This document shows, piece by piece, positions 55,409 through 64,000 of a stretch of 64,000 nt of DNA; the first letter of the stretch is position 1; every line of letters begins with the position of its first letter. The position numbers and the translations under genes were made by a program. Where the stretch lies: positions 248,001 through 312,000 of the forward strand of contig NZ_CP114779.1 of assembly GCF_027359375.1 (NCBI RefSeq), read 5' to 3'. Under the pieces are notes generated by a model. It made no database searches. It was not told where the DNA came from and saw nothing but the letters and a program-made list of their open reading frames with translations. Origin of the DNA: Prochlorococcus marinus str. MIT 0919. GTDB lineage: Bacteria; Cyanobacteriota; Cyanobacteriia; PCC-6307; Cyanobiaceae.

Positions 55409-58400
55409 ATGTCTCTCTTACCAATTATTGAAAACTTATCTAATTCCCTGATTACAAAGGAGTTGATAAATAGAATGTCGAGAGATCAAAGGTTAACATT
55501 AAGTGGTGGAGGCATGTCAGCTAAGATTTTTTTAGCTAGTTCAATATCATTACATCAACAAAATCCTTTGCTAATAGTAGTCTCTACTTTAGAAGAAGCA
55601 TCTAGATGGAATGCTCTCTTCCAAGGAATAGGTTGTCAAACTGTACATCTATATCCTACATCTGAGATTTCCCCTTATGAACAGAATGACCCAACATCAG
55701 AGATACTTTGGGGCCAAATACAAGTTATAACAGACTTAATTAACCCCCGAGATCGCAATTTTGTAATCATAACTACCGAAAGAGCCTTGCAACCACATTT
55801 GCCTCCTAAATCAGAATTTGTTAAACAATGTATTCTTCTAGAAAAAGGAATTGAAATTAATAGTTCGACTATTTCAACTCAACTTACTTCTATAGGTTAT
55901 AAAAAGACAAACACAACTGATCAGGAAGGTCATTGGAGTAGAAGAGGGGATATTATTGATATTTACCCTGTCAGCAATGAGTTCCCTATACGGATTGAGT
56001 TGTATGGGGATGAAATTGATAAAATAAGAGAGTTTGACCCTGTTTCTCAAAGATCTCTTGATACTATTAATAAGATATGTATTCCTCCAACTAACCTTAG
56101 TTATCTAATAAGGAACAAGCTAAGAGATACAGATAATGTAGAATCTGACAGATTTTTTTCTCAAGCATATAAAGACTCACTTTCACTAGATAATTTACCT
56201 AAATATATTCGTATTTTACTTGGATTTGCCTGGGAGAAACCTTCATGCCTTTTAGACTATTTACCTGAAAATACTATTGTTTTAGTTGATGAAAGGAATC
56301 ATTGTTTTACTCATTCCCAAGTTTGGGTAGAACATGTGAATGATACTTATAATAGCCTTATCGCCCCTGTTGAAAGCAATCTTCAATTAGATATTTCGAA
56401 TATAAATAATAATCTTCAAAGGTCAGCAGCATTAAACTTTGCTTCTTTAGATACATATATTGGTTATGAAACAACTAATTTTATTAATGAATATTCTTCT
56501 AATAATAAATTTGAGATTGCTGCTAAAAAAATTGAAGTTATGGCGAATCAATTTGGTAGGATTGCTCAGTTTATAAATACCTTCTTAACTCAAAAATATT
56601 CAATATACATACTATCAGCACAACCTTCTAGAACTATAGCATTACTGGAAGAACATGATTGTCATGTATTTCAGTTTAATAAAACTAAAGACATAAATGC
56701 TTCGTTTGATAATCATAAATTACTTGCCCCAACAGTTATTAAGTGTCCTTCTAGCTTAGAGTTGGAAGGTATTAACTTTGCTCCCTGGAAAATACTAATT
56801 CTTACAGATAAGGAAATTTTCGGCCAACAATTTCTTGGTTATAGTGGTTACGTTCGTAGACGTAAAAGTGCTGTAAGTAAGTCAATAAAGGCTAGTAGAC
56901 TTACAAAAGGAGATTTTGTTGTTCATAGAAATCATGGTATCGGTAAATTTATTAAAATTGAAAAATTTGCTATGAATAATGTTAGTAGAGATTATTTAGT
57001 TGTAGAATATCAAGATGGCACTTTAAGAGTTGCAGCAGATCAACTTGGATCCTTAAGTAGATACAGAGCTTCTACAGACAAATCACCTAAGGTTAATAAG
57101 TTGGGAGGTAGTAGTTGGAATTCTATTACCCAAAAAGCTAGAAAAGCTATTAGTAAAGTAGCAGTAGATCTCGTAAAACTGTATGCAGAGAGAGAAAAGG
57201 TCAAGGGATATAAATTTCCTTCTGATGGACCATGGCAAGGCGAACTAGAAGATTCTTTTCAATATGAACCTACACCCGATCAAATCAAAGCAGTTAGCGA
57301 CGTTAAAACCGATATGGAACGTCCCAAGCCTATGGATAGACTTATTTGTGGAGATGTTGGATATGGCAAGACTGAAGTTGCCATTAGAGCTGCATTCAAA
57401 GCAATTATTGCTGGAAAGCAAGTTGCTTTATTAGCCCCTACAACAATATTGTCTCAACAGCATTGGAGAACAATTACAGAAAGATTTGCTCCTTATCCTA
57501 TTAAAATTGGACTATTAAATAGATTTAAAACTAATAATGAAAGAAAAAATATCATTAAAGAACTTGAATGTGGTCAATTAGATGCAATAGTTGGTACCCA
57601 TCAATTATTAGGTAAAACTGTTAAATTTAAGGATTTAGGTCTTTTAATTATAGATGAGGAGCAACGATTTGGGGTTCGTCAGAAAGAACGTATTAAGGAA
57701 CTTAAAACGAATGTAGATGTTCTAACTCTTACAGCAACACCAATACCACGAACCTTATATATGAGCCTTTCTGGGGTTAGAGAAATTAGTCTAATTACAA
57801 CCCCTCCACCATTAAGGCGAGCTATTAAAACTCATCTAATACCATATGAGAAAGAAGCAATAAGAAGTGCAATTTGCCAGGAAATTGACAGAGGTGGTCA
57901 AATCTTTTATGTCGTACCGAGAGTCGAAGGTATACAAGATATTGTGAAAGAATTAAAATCAATGGTCCCGAATATTAATTTACTAATTGCTCATGGTCAA
58001 ATGGATGAAGGAGATTTAGAGAATTCAATGATTGCCTTTAATAATGGAGAAGCTGATTTAATGTTGTGTACAACCATTATAGAAAGTGGCTTAGATATTC
58101 CTCGAGTAAATACTATAATCATTGAAGACTCTCATTCTTTTGGACTCTCACAGCTATATCAATTAAGAGGACGGGTAGGTAGAAGTGGTGTTCAGGCACA
58201 TGCTTGGCTGCTTTACCCAAAAGAGGTCTTAATTAATCAAAAAGCTATACGTAGATTAAAAGCGATTCAAGAGTTTAGTGAATTAGGTAGCGGTTATCAG
58301 CTTGCCATGAGAGACATGGAAATAAGAGGAGTTGGTAATTTGATAGGTATGCAGCAAAGTGGTCAAATGGAGGCAATAGGTTTTGAAATGTATATGGAGA

Positions 58401-58918
58401 TTTTACATGAAGCAATTTCAGATATACAAGGACAAACAATACCTAAAGTCGATGAAACTAAAATAGATTTACAAGTAACAGCATTTATCCCAAATAGTTG
58501 GATTTCTGACAGTGAAGAAAAGATTATAGCCTACAAAGCTGTAACAGACTGCGAAACTTCTAACAAACTTATAGAATTGAGTCTTAATTGGTCAGATAAA
58601 TATGGCTCTTTACCAGCACCTGTAATCACTTTAATTGAAGTAATGCAATTAAAGTTGTTAGCAAAGTCGTGCGGGATAAGTTGTATCAAGCTTGTAAAAC
58701 CAAATATTCTTCTCGAAACTAAAATGGAGAAATCTGCCTTTAAGTTACTTCTTAATGGTATCCCTAGCAATTTGCATACTAGATTTATTTATAAAAAGGG
58801 GTCAAATATTAATGAAGTAGTAGTTAGAGGTTTGGGCTTACAAGCAACAGAAAAGCAGATAAGTGAATTAAAGGATTGGTTTATGAAGATGAAAAATGAA
58901 ATAGGAAAGTTTGATTAG
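55409..58918 (+). CDS. mfd: Transcription-repair coupling factor
   Basis: Mfd removes stalled RNA polymerase and recruits UvrA. Seen: a UvrB-like N-terminal region (LHQQNPLLIVVSTLEEAS; YPTSEISPYEQNDPTSEIL), the RNA-polymerase interaction domain (GDFVVHRNHGIGKFIKIEK), helicase Walker A LICGDVGYGKTEVAIRAAF, DEEQRFGVRQKERI, LTATPIPRTLYMSLSG, GRVGRSGVQAHAWLL, and the C-terminal inhibitory domain. The 1169-aa length is usual. With uvrC and recJ it is one of three repair genes here. Its stop abuts the stop of the thioredoxin-like gene. Confidence 0.97.
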   Translation: MSLLPIIENLSNSLITKELINRMSRDQRLTLSGGGMSAKIFLASSISLHQQNPLLIVVSTLEEASRWNALFQGIGCQTVHLYPTSEISPYEQNDPTSEILWGQIQVITDLINPRDRNFVIITTERALQPHLPPKSEFVKQCILLEKGIEINSSTISTQLTSIGYKKTNTTDQEGHWSRRGDIIDIYPVSNEFPIRIELYGDEIDKIREFDPVSQRSLDTINKICIPPTNLSYLIRNKLRDTDNVESDRFFSQAYKDSLSLDNLPKYIRILLGFAWEKPSCLLDYLPENTIVLVDERNHCFTHSQVWVEHVNDTYNSLIAPVESNLQLDISNINNNLQRSAALNFASLDTYIGYETTNFINEYSSNNKFEIAAKKIEVMANQFGRIAQFINTFLTQKYSIYILSAQPSRTIALLEEHDCHVFQFNKTKDINASFDNHKLLAPTVIKCPSSLELEGINFAPWKILILTDKEIFGQQFLGYSGYVRRRKSAVSKSIKASRLTKGDFVVHRNHGIGKFIKIEKFAMNNVSRDYLVVEYQDGTLRVAADQLGSLSRYRASTDKSPKVNKLGGSSWNSITQKARKAISKVAVDLVKLYAEREKVKGYKFPSDGPWQGELEDSFQYEPTPDQIKAVSDVKTDMERPKPMDRLICGDVGYGKTEVAIRAAFKAIIAGKQVALLAPTTILSQQHWRTITERFAPYPIKIGLLNRFKTNNERKNIIKELECGQLDAIVGTHQLLGKTVKFKDLGLLIIDEEQRFGVRQKERIKELKTNVDVLTLTATPIPRTLYMSLSGVREISLITTPPPLRRAIKTHLIPYEKEAIRSAICQEIDRGGQIFYVVPRVEGIQDIVKELKSMVPNINLLIAHGQMDEGDLENSMIAFNNGEADLMLCTTIIESGLDIPRVNTIIIEDSHSFGLSQLYQLRGRVGRSGVQAHAWLLYPKEVLINQKAIRRLKAIQEFSELGSGYQLAMRDMEIRGVGNLIGMQQSGQMEAIGFEMYMEILHEAISDIQGQTIPKVDETKIDLQVTAFIPNSWISDSEEKIIAYKAVTDCETSNKLIELSLNWSDKYGSLPAPVITLIEVMQLKLLAKSCGISCIKLVKPNILLETKMEKSAFKLLLNGIPSNLHTRFIYKKGSNINEVVVRGLGLQATEKQISELKDWFMKMKNEIGKFD

Positions 58919-59233
58919 TTAATTTTTTTGTTTTAAGAGGTTTGTCAACTTTGACCGAAAATCTGCTTTTTGCATACCTCCTTTAATTTCACCGAGAATT
59001 TCAAAATCATCGTTAATGTTATTAACTAACAAATAGGTGGGCCATCCCATTCCTTCCTTGCTTGGGTATTGAGCTAGAAGGATTTTACGGTATTTTCTAT
59101 ATACATTCGTATCCTGCAACATGACATTGATAAAGTCACAACCTAGCTCCTTAGTCACAGAAGAGTCGTAATGTCCCATTCTATGGCAAGTTCCACAATC
59201 ATCAGAGCTAAACTTTATTAATGTGTAAGTCAT
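58919..59233 (-). CDS. Thioredoxin-fold protein with CGTC motif
   Basis: A 104-aa protein with FSSDDCGTCHRMGHYDSSV near the N-terminus, a CxxC like thioredoxin, and the cis-Pro segment GMGWPTYLLVNN. The CGTC (not CGPC) and the HRMGHYDSS that follows differ from classic thioredoxin. It has no signal peptide, so it is probably cytosolic. Its stop directly abuts that of mfd on the other strand. The partner protein is unknown. Confidence 0.82.
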   Translation of the reverse strand: MTYTLIKFSSDDCGTCHRMGHYDSSVTKELGCDFINVMLQDTNVYRKYRKILLAQYPSKEGMGWPTYLLVNNINDDFEILGEIKGGMQKADFRSKLTNLLKQKN

Positions 59234-59313
59234 TAGTTCTGCTTAATATTCTTTAAATTAAGTCATTTTTGATAGTACTACAATTAAATATTAAGAAATT
59301 TTCATAACAATTA

Positions 59314-59730
59314 CTACTTTAATTTTGTTAACAGACCAATAGTAGAACCTAGGAATAGAAGAGGAATTATAATAAGGAGAGGATACAATGTTGATATATG
59401 TGAAATATTAAATAATATATATATATCAAATAGAAATGAAACAGATGATATTAGCAATATTGAAAGAGAAATAATAAATATAAATTTAGTCAGGATAGCT
59501 GGTAATCCAAGTTGATATCTTATCTTTTTAGTATCTAATTTATCAGTTGTGAAAAGTGCAAATACCAAAATAAGAGCAATTCCTATAACTACCCATAAAA
59601 CGGATTGGGTTAAAAATAATTTAACTAGTTTACATATAGAAAAGAAAAAACTTATAAAAAAAGTTAAATCTGAAAAAGCATAATTTACATCTACATGGTT
59701 AGATATATTTTTGTCGTATTTGTTCTGCAT
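59314..59730 (-). CDS. Small polytopic membrane protein, unknown function
   Basis: A 138-aa hydrophobic protein with about four helices (SDLTFFISFFFSICKLVKLF, LWVVIGIALILVFALFTT, KFIFIISLSILLISSVSFLF, LLIIIPLLFLGSTIGLLTK). The stretch DKLDTKKIRYQLGLPAILTK lies between helices 2 and 3. No family is recognised. It belongs to the minus-strand set of small membrane proteins that runs to the DUF4335 and DUF3038 genes. Confidence 0.62.
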   Translation of the reverse strand: MQNKYDKNISNHVDVNYAFSDLTFFISFFFSICKLVKLFLTQSVLWVVIGIALILVFALFTTDKLDTKKIRYQLGLPAILTKFIFIISLSILLISSVSFLFDIYILFNISHISTLYPLLIIIPLLFLGSTIGLLTKLK

Positions 59731-59758
59731 TACAAGTTCGATACAAGGAAATCAATTG

Positions 59759-60139
59759 TCACACCTTATCTTTTGGCTTTGACTTCTGTTTTTGTATAAG
59801 AAGTAGGATTCTAAGTAACCTTATAGTCCCTCCAACTATCAGAAATAAGCTACTTATAAGAAGGATAAAAACAATGACTGCGCCACTTATTTTTGCTAAG
59901 GAACTTATTAATTGATTAAGGCTTTCGAAGACATTAAGCCATATTTCAGCGAAAAATATGTTGAAATCAAAAACTCCTGGCACTTGATTTAAAAAAAGTA
60001 CAAGGTTTATTCCAATTAAAAGCATTAGTGAAGCTTCAATTATTTGTCTTAATTGCTTCTTAGGCTTTCTTTTCGACTTTCCTCTGAAAATGTAGTGAGG
60101 GTTATCTTTCTTTTTTGTTCTCTTTCCATTTAAATTCAT
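59759..60139 (-). CDS. Small basic membrane protein, unknown function
   Basis: A 126-aa protein with a very basic N-terminus (RTKKKDNPHYIFRGKSKRKP), two hydrophobic helices (SLMLLIGINLVLFLN and AVIVFILLISSLFLIVGGTI), and a basic tail (QKQKSKPKDKV). No named family is recognised. Its place next to DUF4335 and DUF3038 genes suggests a shared conserved cyanobacterial block. Confidence 0.65.
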   Translation of the reverse strand: MNLNGKRTKKKDNPHYIFRGKSKRKPKKQLRQIIEASLMLLIGINLVLFLNQVPGVFDFNIFFAEIWLNVFESLNQLISSLAKISGAVIVFILLISSLFLIVGGTIRLLRILLLIQKQKSKPKDKV

Positions 60140-60204
60140 GATTATCTTTTAATGGAAATCGACAATTAGTTCAATTTTGACAAGTAAATCTAAATAGTCA
60201 ACGC

Positions 60205-60810
60205 CTAGAGTTTAGTTGGTAAATTTTGTACTTTGTGGTTTTGGTCCTCTGTAGGAACTTCATATGAAGTATTAGGTATTAATAAGAATAGAAAGGAGGT
60301 GAGGGTAATTGAAAGTAGTCCTATTACAGGTGAAAGTAATCTTTTAGAAAATCTCCCGAGGTTAAATAACTCAATAATTCCCAATCGCCTATCCTCGTTT
60401 ACACCCCATTTGATATGAACTCTTGGATCATTCCGAAGAAAGTCAAAACACCTTGTTAAGTCAGCTAGTTCTGCATCATCTAGCAATATGCTCATGGGCT
60501 CTACATTGTTTTGGCCACTTCGTAATAGAAGCTTATGCAGAGGCTGATCTGGACTAATAGTTACAAAATCGGTATCAGAACCAAATGACTTTTTAAGTCC
60601 GGAGAGTCTATATCTTGAGTATTGAAGGACCACATTCATAAAACATTGGATATGTTCCTTTTTACCTTCCAGTTGAGGTCTACCTATTATATTTAGTTTC
60701 CAATTGAATAAAATACCTATAGAGTCTTCATTCTGACCGAGAGATGAATCCGCTATGCCTTCTACCTCGAGTCTTGTTGCACCTTTGTCATAACGAAATA
60801 CTTGCTTCAT
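60205..60810 (-). CDS. DUF4335 family protein
   Basis: A 201-aa protein of the DUF4335 type. Seen: the start FRYDKGATRLEVEGIADSSL, then LFNWKLNIIGRPQLEGKKEH, RLSGLKKSF, the DDAELADLTRCFDFL region, and a C-terminal transmembrane helix (VIGLLSITLTSFLFLLIP). Its start overlaps the DUF3038 gene end by 4 bases; the two genes are neighbours in many cyanobacteria, so they probably form a complex. Function unknown. Confidence 0.85.
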   Translation of the reverse strand: MKQVFRYDKGATRLEVEGIADSSLGQNEDSIGILFNWKLNIIGRPQLEGKKEHIQCFMNVVLQYSRYRLSGLKKSFGSDTDFVTISPDQPLHKLLLRSGQNNVEPMSILLDDAELADLTRCFDFLRNDPRVHIKWGVNEDRRLGIIELFNLGRFSKRLLSPVIGLLSITLTSFLFLLIPNTSYEVPTEDQNHKVQNLPTKL

Positions 60811-61400
60811 TTATAATTGTCCATTAATGACGCTCTTAAGCGGTTCATGCCTCCTGGCCCTGAAGATAAGGCTAGTGAAAAGATAATCTCTTTGTAAAAT
60901 TCGTTATTATTAGGTTTTAGATAGGACTTAACTGCCTCTCTACTTATATTCATTCTTTCCTCTATTAATTCATTTAGTCTGGTTTTAAATGATGTCCATC
61001 TCTTTTCATTTTCTAATGTTGATTCTTTGGTTGATAATAATTGTCGTAGACGTGGGTAGAAATGATCTGATAGAAATGACAAGAGTAGTAATATTGAATC
61101 TTCTGAATCCCTTGAGGCTTTTACTCGGATAGAAGCCTTTCTCATAGGATTATTACAACGGAATTTCCACAATTCAACAGTATTTGGGAAGGCTTTAACT
61201 AAATCAAGTTGCCTAATAGCAGTGACTATTATTTGCGGAGCATTTACATCAATAGACTCAATAGCTAGTAATAATAAATCAAGTCTTTGAAAACCACTTC
61301 TAGAAATGCGGGCTCTAGATGGAGTTCGTGGTGGTTTCTTAAAGTTGATATCCTCTTGCATTAAATAATAAATGTCCTTAATGCTCATCATAGCAAGCAT
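60807..61400 (-). CDS. DUF3038 family protein
   Basis: A 197-aa soluble protein of the DUF3038 type: SRSGFQRLDLLLLAIESID, ALSSGPGGMNRLRASLMDNY at the C-terminus. It is rich in Leu and Arg with predicted helices. It is translated just before DUF4335 with a 4-base overlap. Several ATG codons lie near the start (61400, 61388, 61385); MSIKDIYYLM from 61385 is also plausible. Confidence 0.85.
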   Translation of the reverse strand: MLAMMSIKDIYYLMQEDINFKKPPRTPSRARISRSGFQRLDLLLLAIESIDVNAPQIIVTAIRQLDLVKAFPNTVELWKFRCNNPMRKASIRVKASRDSEDSILLLLSFLSDHFYPRLRQLLSTKESTLENEKRWTSFKTRLNELIEERMNISREAVKSYLKPNNNEFYKEIIFSLALSSGPGGMNRLRASLMDNYK

Positions 61401-61503
61401 TGTAGAATTAGTTGCAAAGGACTAACTAAATATCAATCCCCTAACTTAAAATAAGAGGTTTAAGATTTACTATTTCCATAAACGAATCATGGAGTAGTTG
61501 TAT

Positions 61504-61713
61504 TCAATTTTGGTTAATCCAATCCAGGAGGGTCTGATATTGGGATACAGTAATCAATCCGTAAGACCAGAGAATAATTGAAAGTGGGGCATTTTCTTCT
61601 ATGGATTTTTTGATTCCTAACTCAATTGCTTTGTCAGTAAGAGCAAATTTTCTCTTAAGGTAGAGACATAGCTCATCACTTGGCATCCCTGGTGGCTGAC
61701 TTGAATGTACCAA
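61504..61713 (-). CDS. DUF2949 family small protein
   Basis: A 69-aa soluble helical protein matching the DUF2949 pattern: PSDELCLYLKRKFALTDKAI, ELGIKKSIEENAPLSIILW and SYGLITVSQYQTLLDWI. It occurs in cyanobacteria with no known role. It precedes the DUF3038 gene by 103 bp on the same strand. Confidence 0.82.
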   Translation of the reverse strand: MVHSSQPPGMPSDELCLYLKRKFALTDKAIELGIKKSIEENAPLSIILWSYGLITVSQYQTLLDWINQN

Positions 61714-61744
61714 ATCTATTTATACGTTTATGTAATTAATACTA

Positions 61745-62899
61745 TCAATTAAACTTAAGAAAGCCATATGTCATTTGGGATAATATAAGTTTTTTAATTA
61801 ACCTAGACTTGCGAATCAACTTCATGACTAATTTTCTAAAATAAATAAATATTAGGTAATCATTTGAGAAAAACTTAAGCAATGAATGTGTTGAAAAAGC
61901 TACAGAAATGATATCTGGCAGTCTATATAATTGATATTTGAAGGAAACATTATTATAAGTAAGGTTTTTTGAACGTAAATTCCTTATTATATGGTACAAG
62001 TCTGATATATCCCTAATAGATAGATTTAGCCCTTGCCCGCCGACTGGATGAACACAGTGAAAAGATTCTCCTATTAAAAGCTGCCTTTTTTTATTTATAA
62101 AGAGTGTAATTGATAAAGCTGTATTGAATATTTTAGGAGAATTTACTATGTAATCAGCTTCTACCCCGCCAGGTAGGAACCTTGCTAACTCATCTAATAA
62201 TTGGGAATACCTATATTGAATACGTTTATGACATATTGCATGGGATGAGGTCCAAATTATTTGGTAGAAATTCTTGCCTAATGGAAGTATGGCTAATGGT
62301 CCATCCTTACAGAATATTTCCATTGCTGTAGTGTCGTTAATTCCTCTAAGTAATACTTTAAAAGAAATACATGCTTGGTCGTAAACATTAGAAAATGATA
62401 ACCCAGAACATAACTTCTTGGCTTTTGAATTAAAACCATCTGCGGATATACACAAATCAAATTCGTCTAATTCATTGATTCCTTCGACTGATTGTATAAA
62501 TTGAATATTTTTTTGGTTATGTATACGATTAGCTATGCATTCCATTAGCTTTGTATGCTCTATTATCCAACCTAGAGCTTGACAATCTTTATTATCTTTA
62601 TATATATCCTTTATATTAAAGTTTATTTCTTCATTAATAATATTGTCCCTTACTATAAGTTTATTGAATTCCTGGAGGGAAGAGACTAATTCACTCCAAA
62701 TATTAATTTCTTTAAAGAAATTGTATGAAGATTGTGTAATAGCATATGTTTTATCTTTATTAACTATATTTTTATAAGGTTCTTTATCATATAAATAAAT
62801 TTTTATATTTAAGTTGGCAAGGGCTAAGGCCAATAGTGATCCTGTAGGACCTGCACCAACTATTTTAATCTTTTTATACGGGAGAATGTAATTCATCAA
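61745..62899 (-). CDS. FAD-dependent monooxygenase, UbiH/Coq6 type
   Basis: A 384-aa flavoprotein hydroxylase of the UbiH/VisC group. Seen: the Rossmann dinucleotide motif KIVGAGPTGSLLALALANLN, the DG-type motif DLCISADGFNSKAKKL, and GESFHCVHPVGGQGLNLSIRD (GD-type FAD motif). The family hydroxylates aromatic rings in quinone synthesis; in cyanobacteria the substrate may be a plastoquinone or related phenol. The start overlaps the preceding membrane-protein gene by 4 bases. Confidence 0.88.
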   Translation of the reverse strand: MMNYILPYKKIKIVGAGPTGSLLALALANLNIKIYLYDKEPYKNIVNKDKTYAITQSSYNFFKEINIWSELVSSLQEFNKLIVRDNIINEEINFNIKDIYKDNKDCQALGWIIEHTKLMECIANRIHNQKNIQFIQSVEGINELDEFDLCISADGFNSKAKKLCSGLSFSNVYDQACISFKVLLRGINDTTAMEIFCKDGPLAILPLGKNFYQIIWTSSHAICHKRIQYRYSQLLDELARFLPGGVEADYIVNSPKIFNTALSITLFINKKRQLLIGESFHCVHPVGGQGLNLSIRDISDLYHIIRNLRSKNLTYNNVSFKYQLYRLPDIISVAFSTHSLLKFFSNDYLIFIYFRKLVMKLIRKSRLIKKLILSQMTYGFLKFN

Positions 62900-63552
62900 T
62901 AACTTTCTTCGTTAATTCTGTAAAAGCATAATTCTTCAAATGCAGGCCTTAATAAATAAGGGTATTCACCAACCCATAGTTTCTGCTTGGGTAGCCATGC
63001 GTCGCTAGTAACTATTTGATTTTCATAGGTATTATTAATGGAAAAGATAAGACATCTAATCTTGGAACCAACTCTAATATTTTGATGTTTATCTTCTAAG
63101 GGAAATTTTAAATCTACTAAATAACCATCTTCATCACTAAGTTCAAGAACCATCCATGTCCTCCTATTTTCAATTAATTCTAGTTCACCTAGTTTATTAG
63201 CCTGCTCATGACGATTGATAATTTTTTCCTTAGTGTATATACTCGTTATCTCTCCCTGGAATAATGCTGCCTTATTATATTTTCTTAATTCTGAATTCTT
63301 CAAACTAGCTTCTAAAATAGGCCCCCATAATATATAAAGTAAACAACTTACACCTAATATAAGCCAAAATGGATATAGTTGGCTTGTAACTTGACTTTGA
63401 CTAATTAATAGAATTAATACTCCTCCTATAGATGAGATCATGAATCTTTGTAGGATTTTTTGAGGATCTCCTGAAGAGGAATTGAATTGTTTGCCTGTTG
63501 CCACAGCAGGAATCAATTTCTGTAGTTCACCTGGTTTTAGTTTTATTATCAT
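62896..63552 (-). CDS. Conserved-type membrane protein with two helices
   Basis: A 218-aa protein with two transmembrane segments (about residues 36-55 and 58-78) and a soluble C-terminal part with beta-like pattern (WMVLELSDEDGYLVDLKFPL, IRVGSKIRCLIFSIN). No motif points to a function. It lies between dapB and the monooxygenase, overlapping each by 1 and 4 bases, so all three are coupled. Confidence 0.75.
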   Translation of the reverse strand: MIIKLKPGELQKLIPAVATGKQFNSSSGDPQKILQRFMISSIGGVLILLISQSQVTSQLYPFWLILGVSCLLYILWGPILEASLKNSELRKYNKAALFQGEITSIYTKEKIINRHEQANKLGELELIENRRTWMVLELSDEDGYLVDLKFPLEDKHQNIRVGSKIRCLIFSINNTYENQIVTSDAWLPKQKLWVGEYPYLLRPAFEELCFYRINEESY

Positions 63553-64000
63553 TAAATTAACTTTTCTAATCCGTATACGAGATTACTAAGATCCCTCACT
63601 TTTTTAGCAGCAATCTTTACACCCGGCATATAAGCTTTCCTATCAATTGTGTTGTGAGTTAAAACATATGTTTCACCAATTGATCCAAAAATGACTTCTT
63701 GATGTGCTACTAAGCCTGGTAATCGAATCGAATGGATATTCAAACCACTCTGTCTCTTCCCTCCTCTTGATCCTGTTAGAGATTCCTCCTCCTCTTGAGA
63801 GACGTTGTTAAAGAATTTTTGAGACTCCTCAATTAACTCTGCTGTTTTAATGCAAGTTCCGCTAGGTGCATCCTTTTTCTGGTTATGGTGCGATTCTATT
63901 AATTCTGCATGATCATAAAAATAACTTGCTGCTGAGGCGGCTTGCTGAAGAAGTACCATGCCAATTGAGAAATTTGGAATAATTGCTGTACCTATAGATG
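63552..64000 (-). CDS. dapB: 4-hydroxy-tetrahydrodipicolinate reductase, C-terminal part (cut by window edge)
   Basis: DapB reduces the dihydrodipicolinate intermediate in lysine and diaminopimelate synthesis. The frame continues open beyond 63959 to the window edge ([13 protein letters not shown] precedes the internal Met), so the gene starts outside. Seen: [11 protein letters not shown] of the family, [18 protein letters not shown] with the catalytic HH and lysine, and [20 protein letters not shown]. It shares one base with the start of the next gene (TAATG). Together with dapF at 5575 it serves the same pathway. Confidence 0.93.
   Translation of the reverse strand, partial: SIGTAIIPNFSIGMVLLQQAASAASYFYDHAELIESHHNQKKDAPSGTCIKTAELIEESQKFFNNVSQEEEESLTGSRGGKRQSGLNIHSIRLPGLVAHQEVIFGSIGETYVLTHNTIDRKAYMPGVKIAAKKVRDLSNLVYGLEKLI

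Noticed and set aside
1-64000. CRISPR arrays, insertion sequences, phage genes, or integration sites
   Set aside because: No regularly spaced direct repeats, transposase, integrase or phage structural genes are visible; the single tRNA has no flanking duplicate.

Overview
The window looks like a piece of a streamlined Prochlorococcus chromosome, most likely a low-light-adapted type. The genus call rests on strong AT bias, very short intergenic gaps, and a cyanobacteria-specific gene set: psb30/ycf12, acsF, ycf20/DUF565, hemJ, a CCB2/CCB4-type cytochrome b6f assembly factor, a DUF3038-DUF4335 pair, DUF1995, DUF2949 and DUF2996. The clade is an inference. I see no insertion sequence, prophage, CRISPR array or other clear mobile element.

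Layout. 1-13.8 kb: end of argC, then purN, pgi, leuS, dapF, a cysteine desulfurase, DUF1995, dacB, coaD, a flavin reductase, uvrC, hemJ and a PHP protein. 13.8-22.5 kb: cobN, ilvE, metH and a small acidic protein gene. 22.5-23.1 kb is gene-poor, with a strong hairpin and a doubtful small frame. 23-28 kb: an Ap4A-phosphorylase-like gene, an overlooked 59-codon gene, then tldD-tldE-fmt on the minus strand with 1- and 4-base overlaps. 28-38 kb: ferredoxin, acsF, DUF2996, ubiX, an RNB-family gene, two half-size UPF0016 genes, a YkgJ-type cysteine protein, psb30 and recJ. 38-42 kb: HAD phosphatase, ycf20, rpmF, an unusual ftsH, a membrane protein and a 2-Cys peroxiredoxin. 42-49.5 kb: tRNA-Met(CAT), trmL, cobU, a CCB protein, lptC, metG, a second RNB gene, rpsR and an apparent rpmG relic. 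49.5-59 kb: pheT, a 740-bp non-coding tract rich in GACTAGA-type motifs, an RHH/J-domain protein, terC and mfd. 59-64 kb: a minus-strand run of small membrane and DUF genes, a UbiH-type monooxygenase, and dapB running off the window.

Shared functions. cobN, cobU and metH cover steps in the making and use of (pseudo)cobalamin. purN, fmt and metG feed one-carbon metabolism and translation initiation. argC, dapF, dapB, ilvE and metH belong to amino-acid synthesis. hemJ and acsF belong to tetrapyrrole synthesis. uvrC, mfd and recJ belong to DNA repair. The split UPF0016 pair and terC probably export manganese.

Best leads. (1) A decayed rpmG (L33) just upstream of rpsR. (2) An RNB-family protein whose catalytic aspartates and C-terminal arginines are eroded, in the same window as a compact RNB enzyme with an intact site. 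(3) An FtsH with an intact AAA+ motor, HEAGR in place of HEXXH, and no first membrane helix. (4) A fusion of a ribbon-helix-helix-like N-terminus to a C-terminal J-domain. (5) A non-coding tract with inverted GACTAGA motifs and a 23-bp palindrome. None of these amounts to a clearly new multi-gene system. The rest is ordinary core genome.
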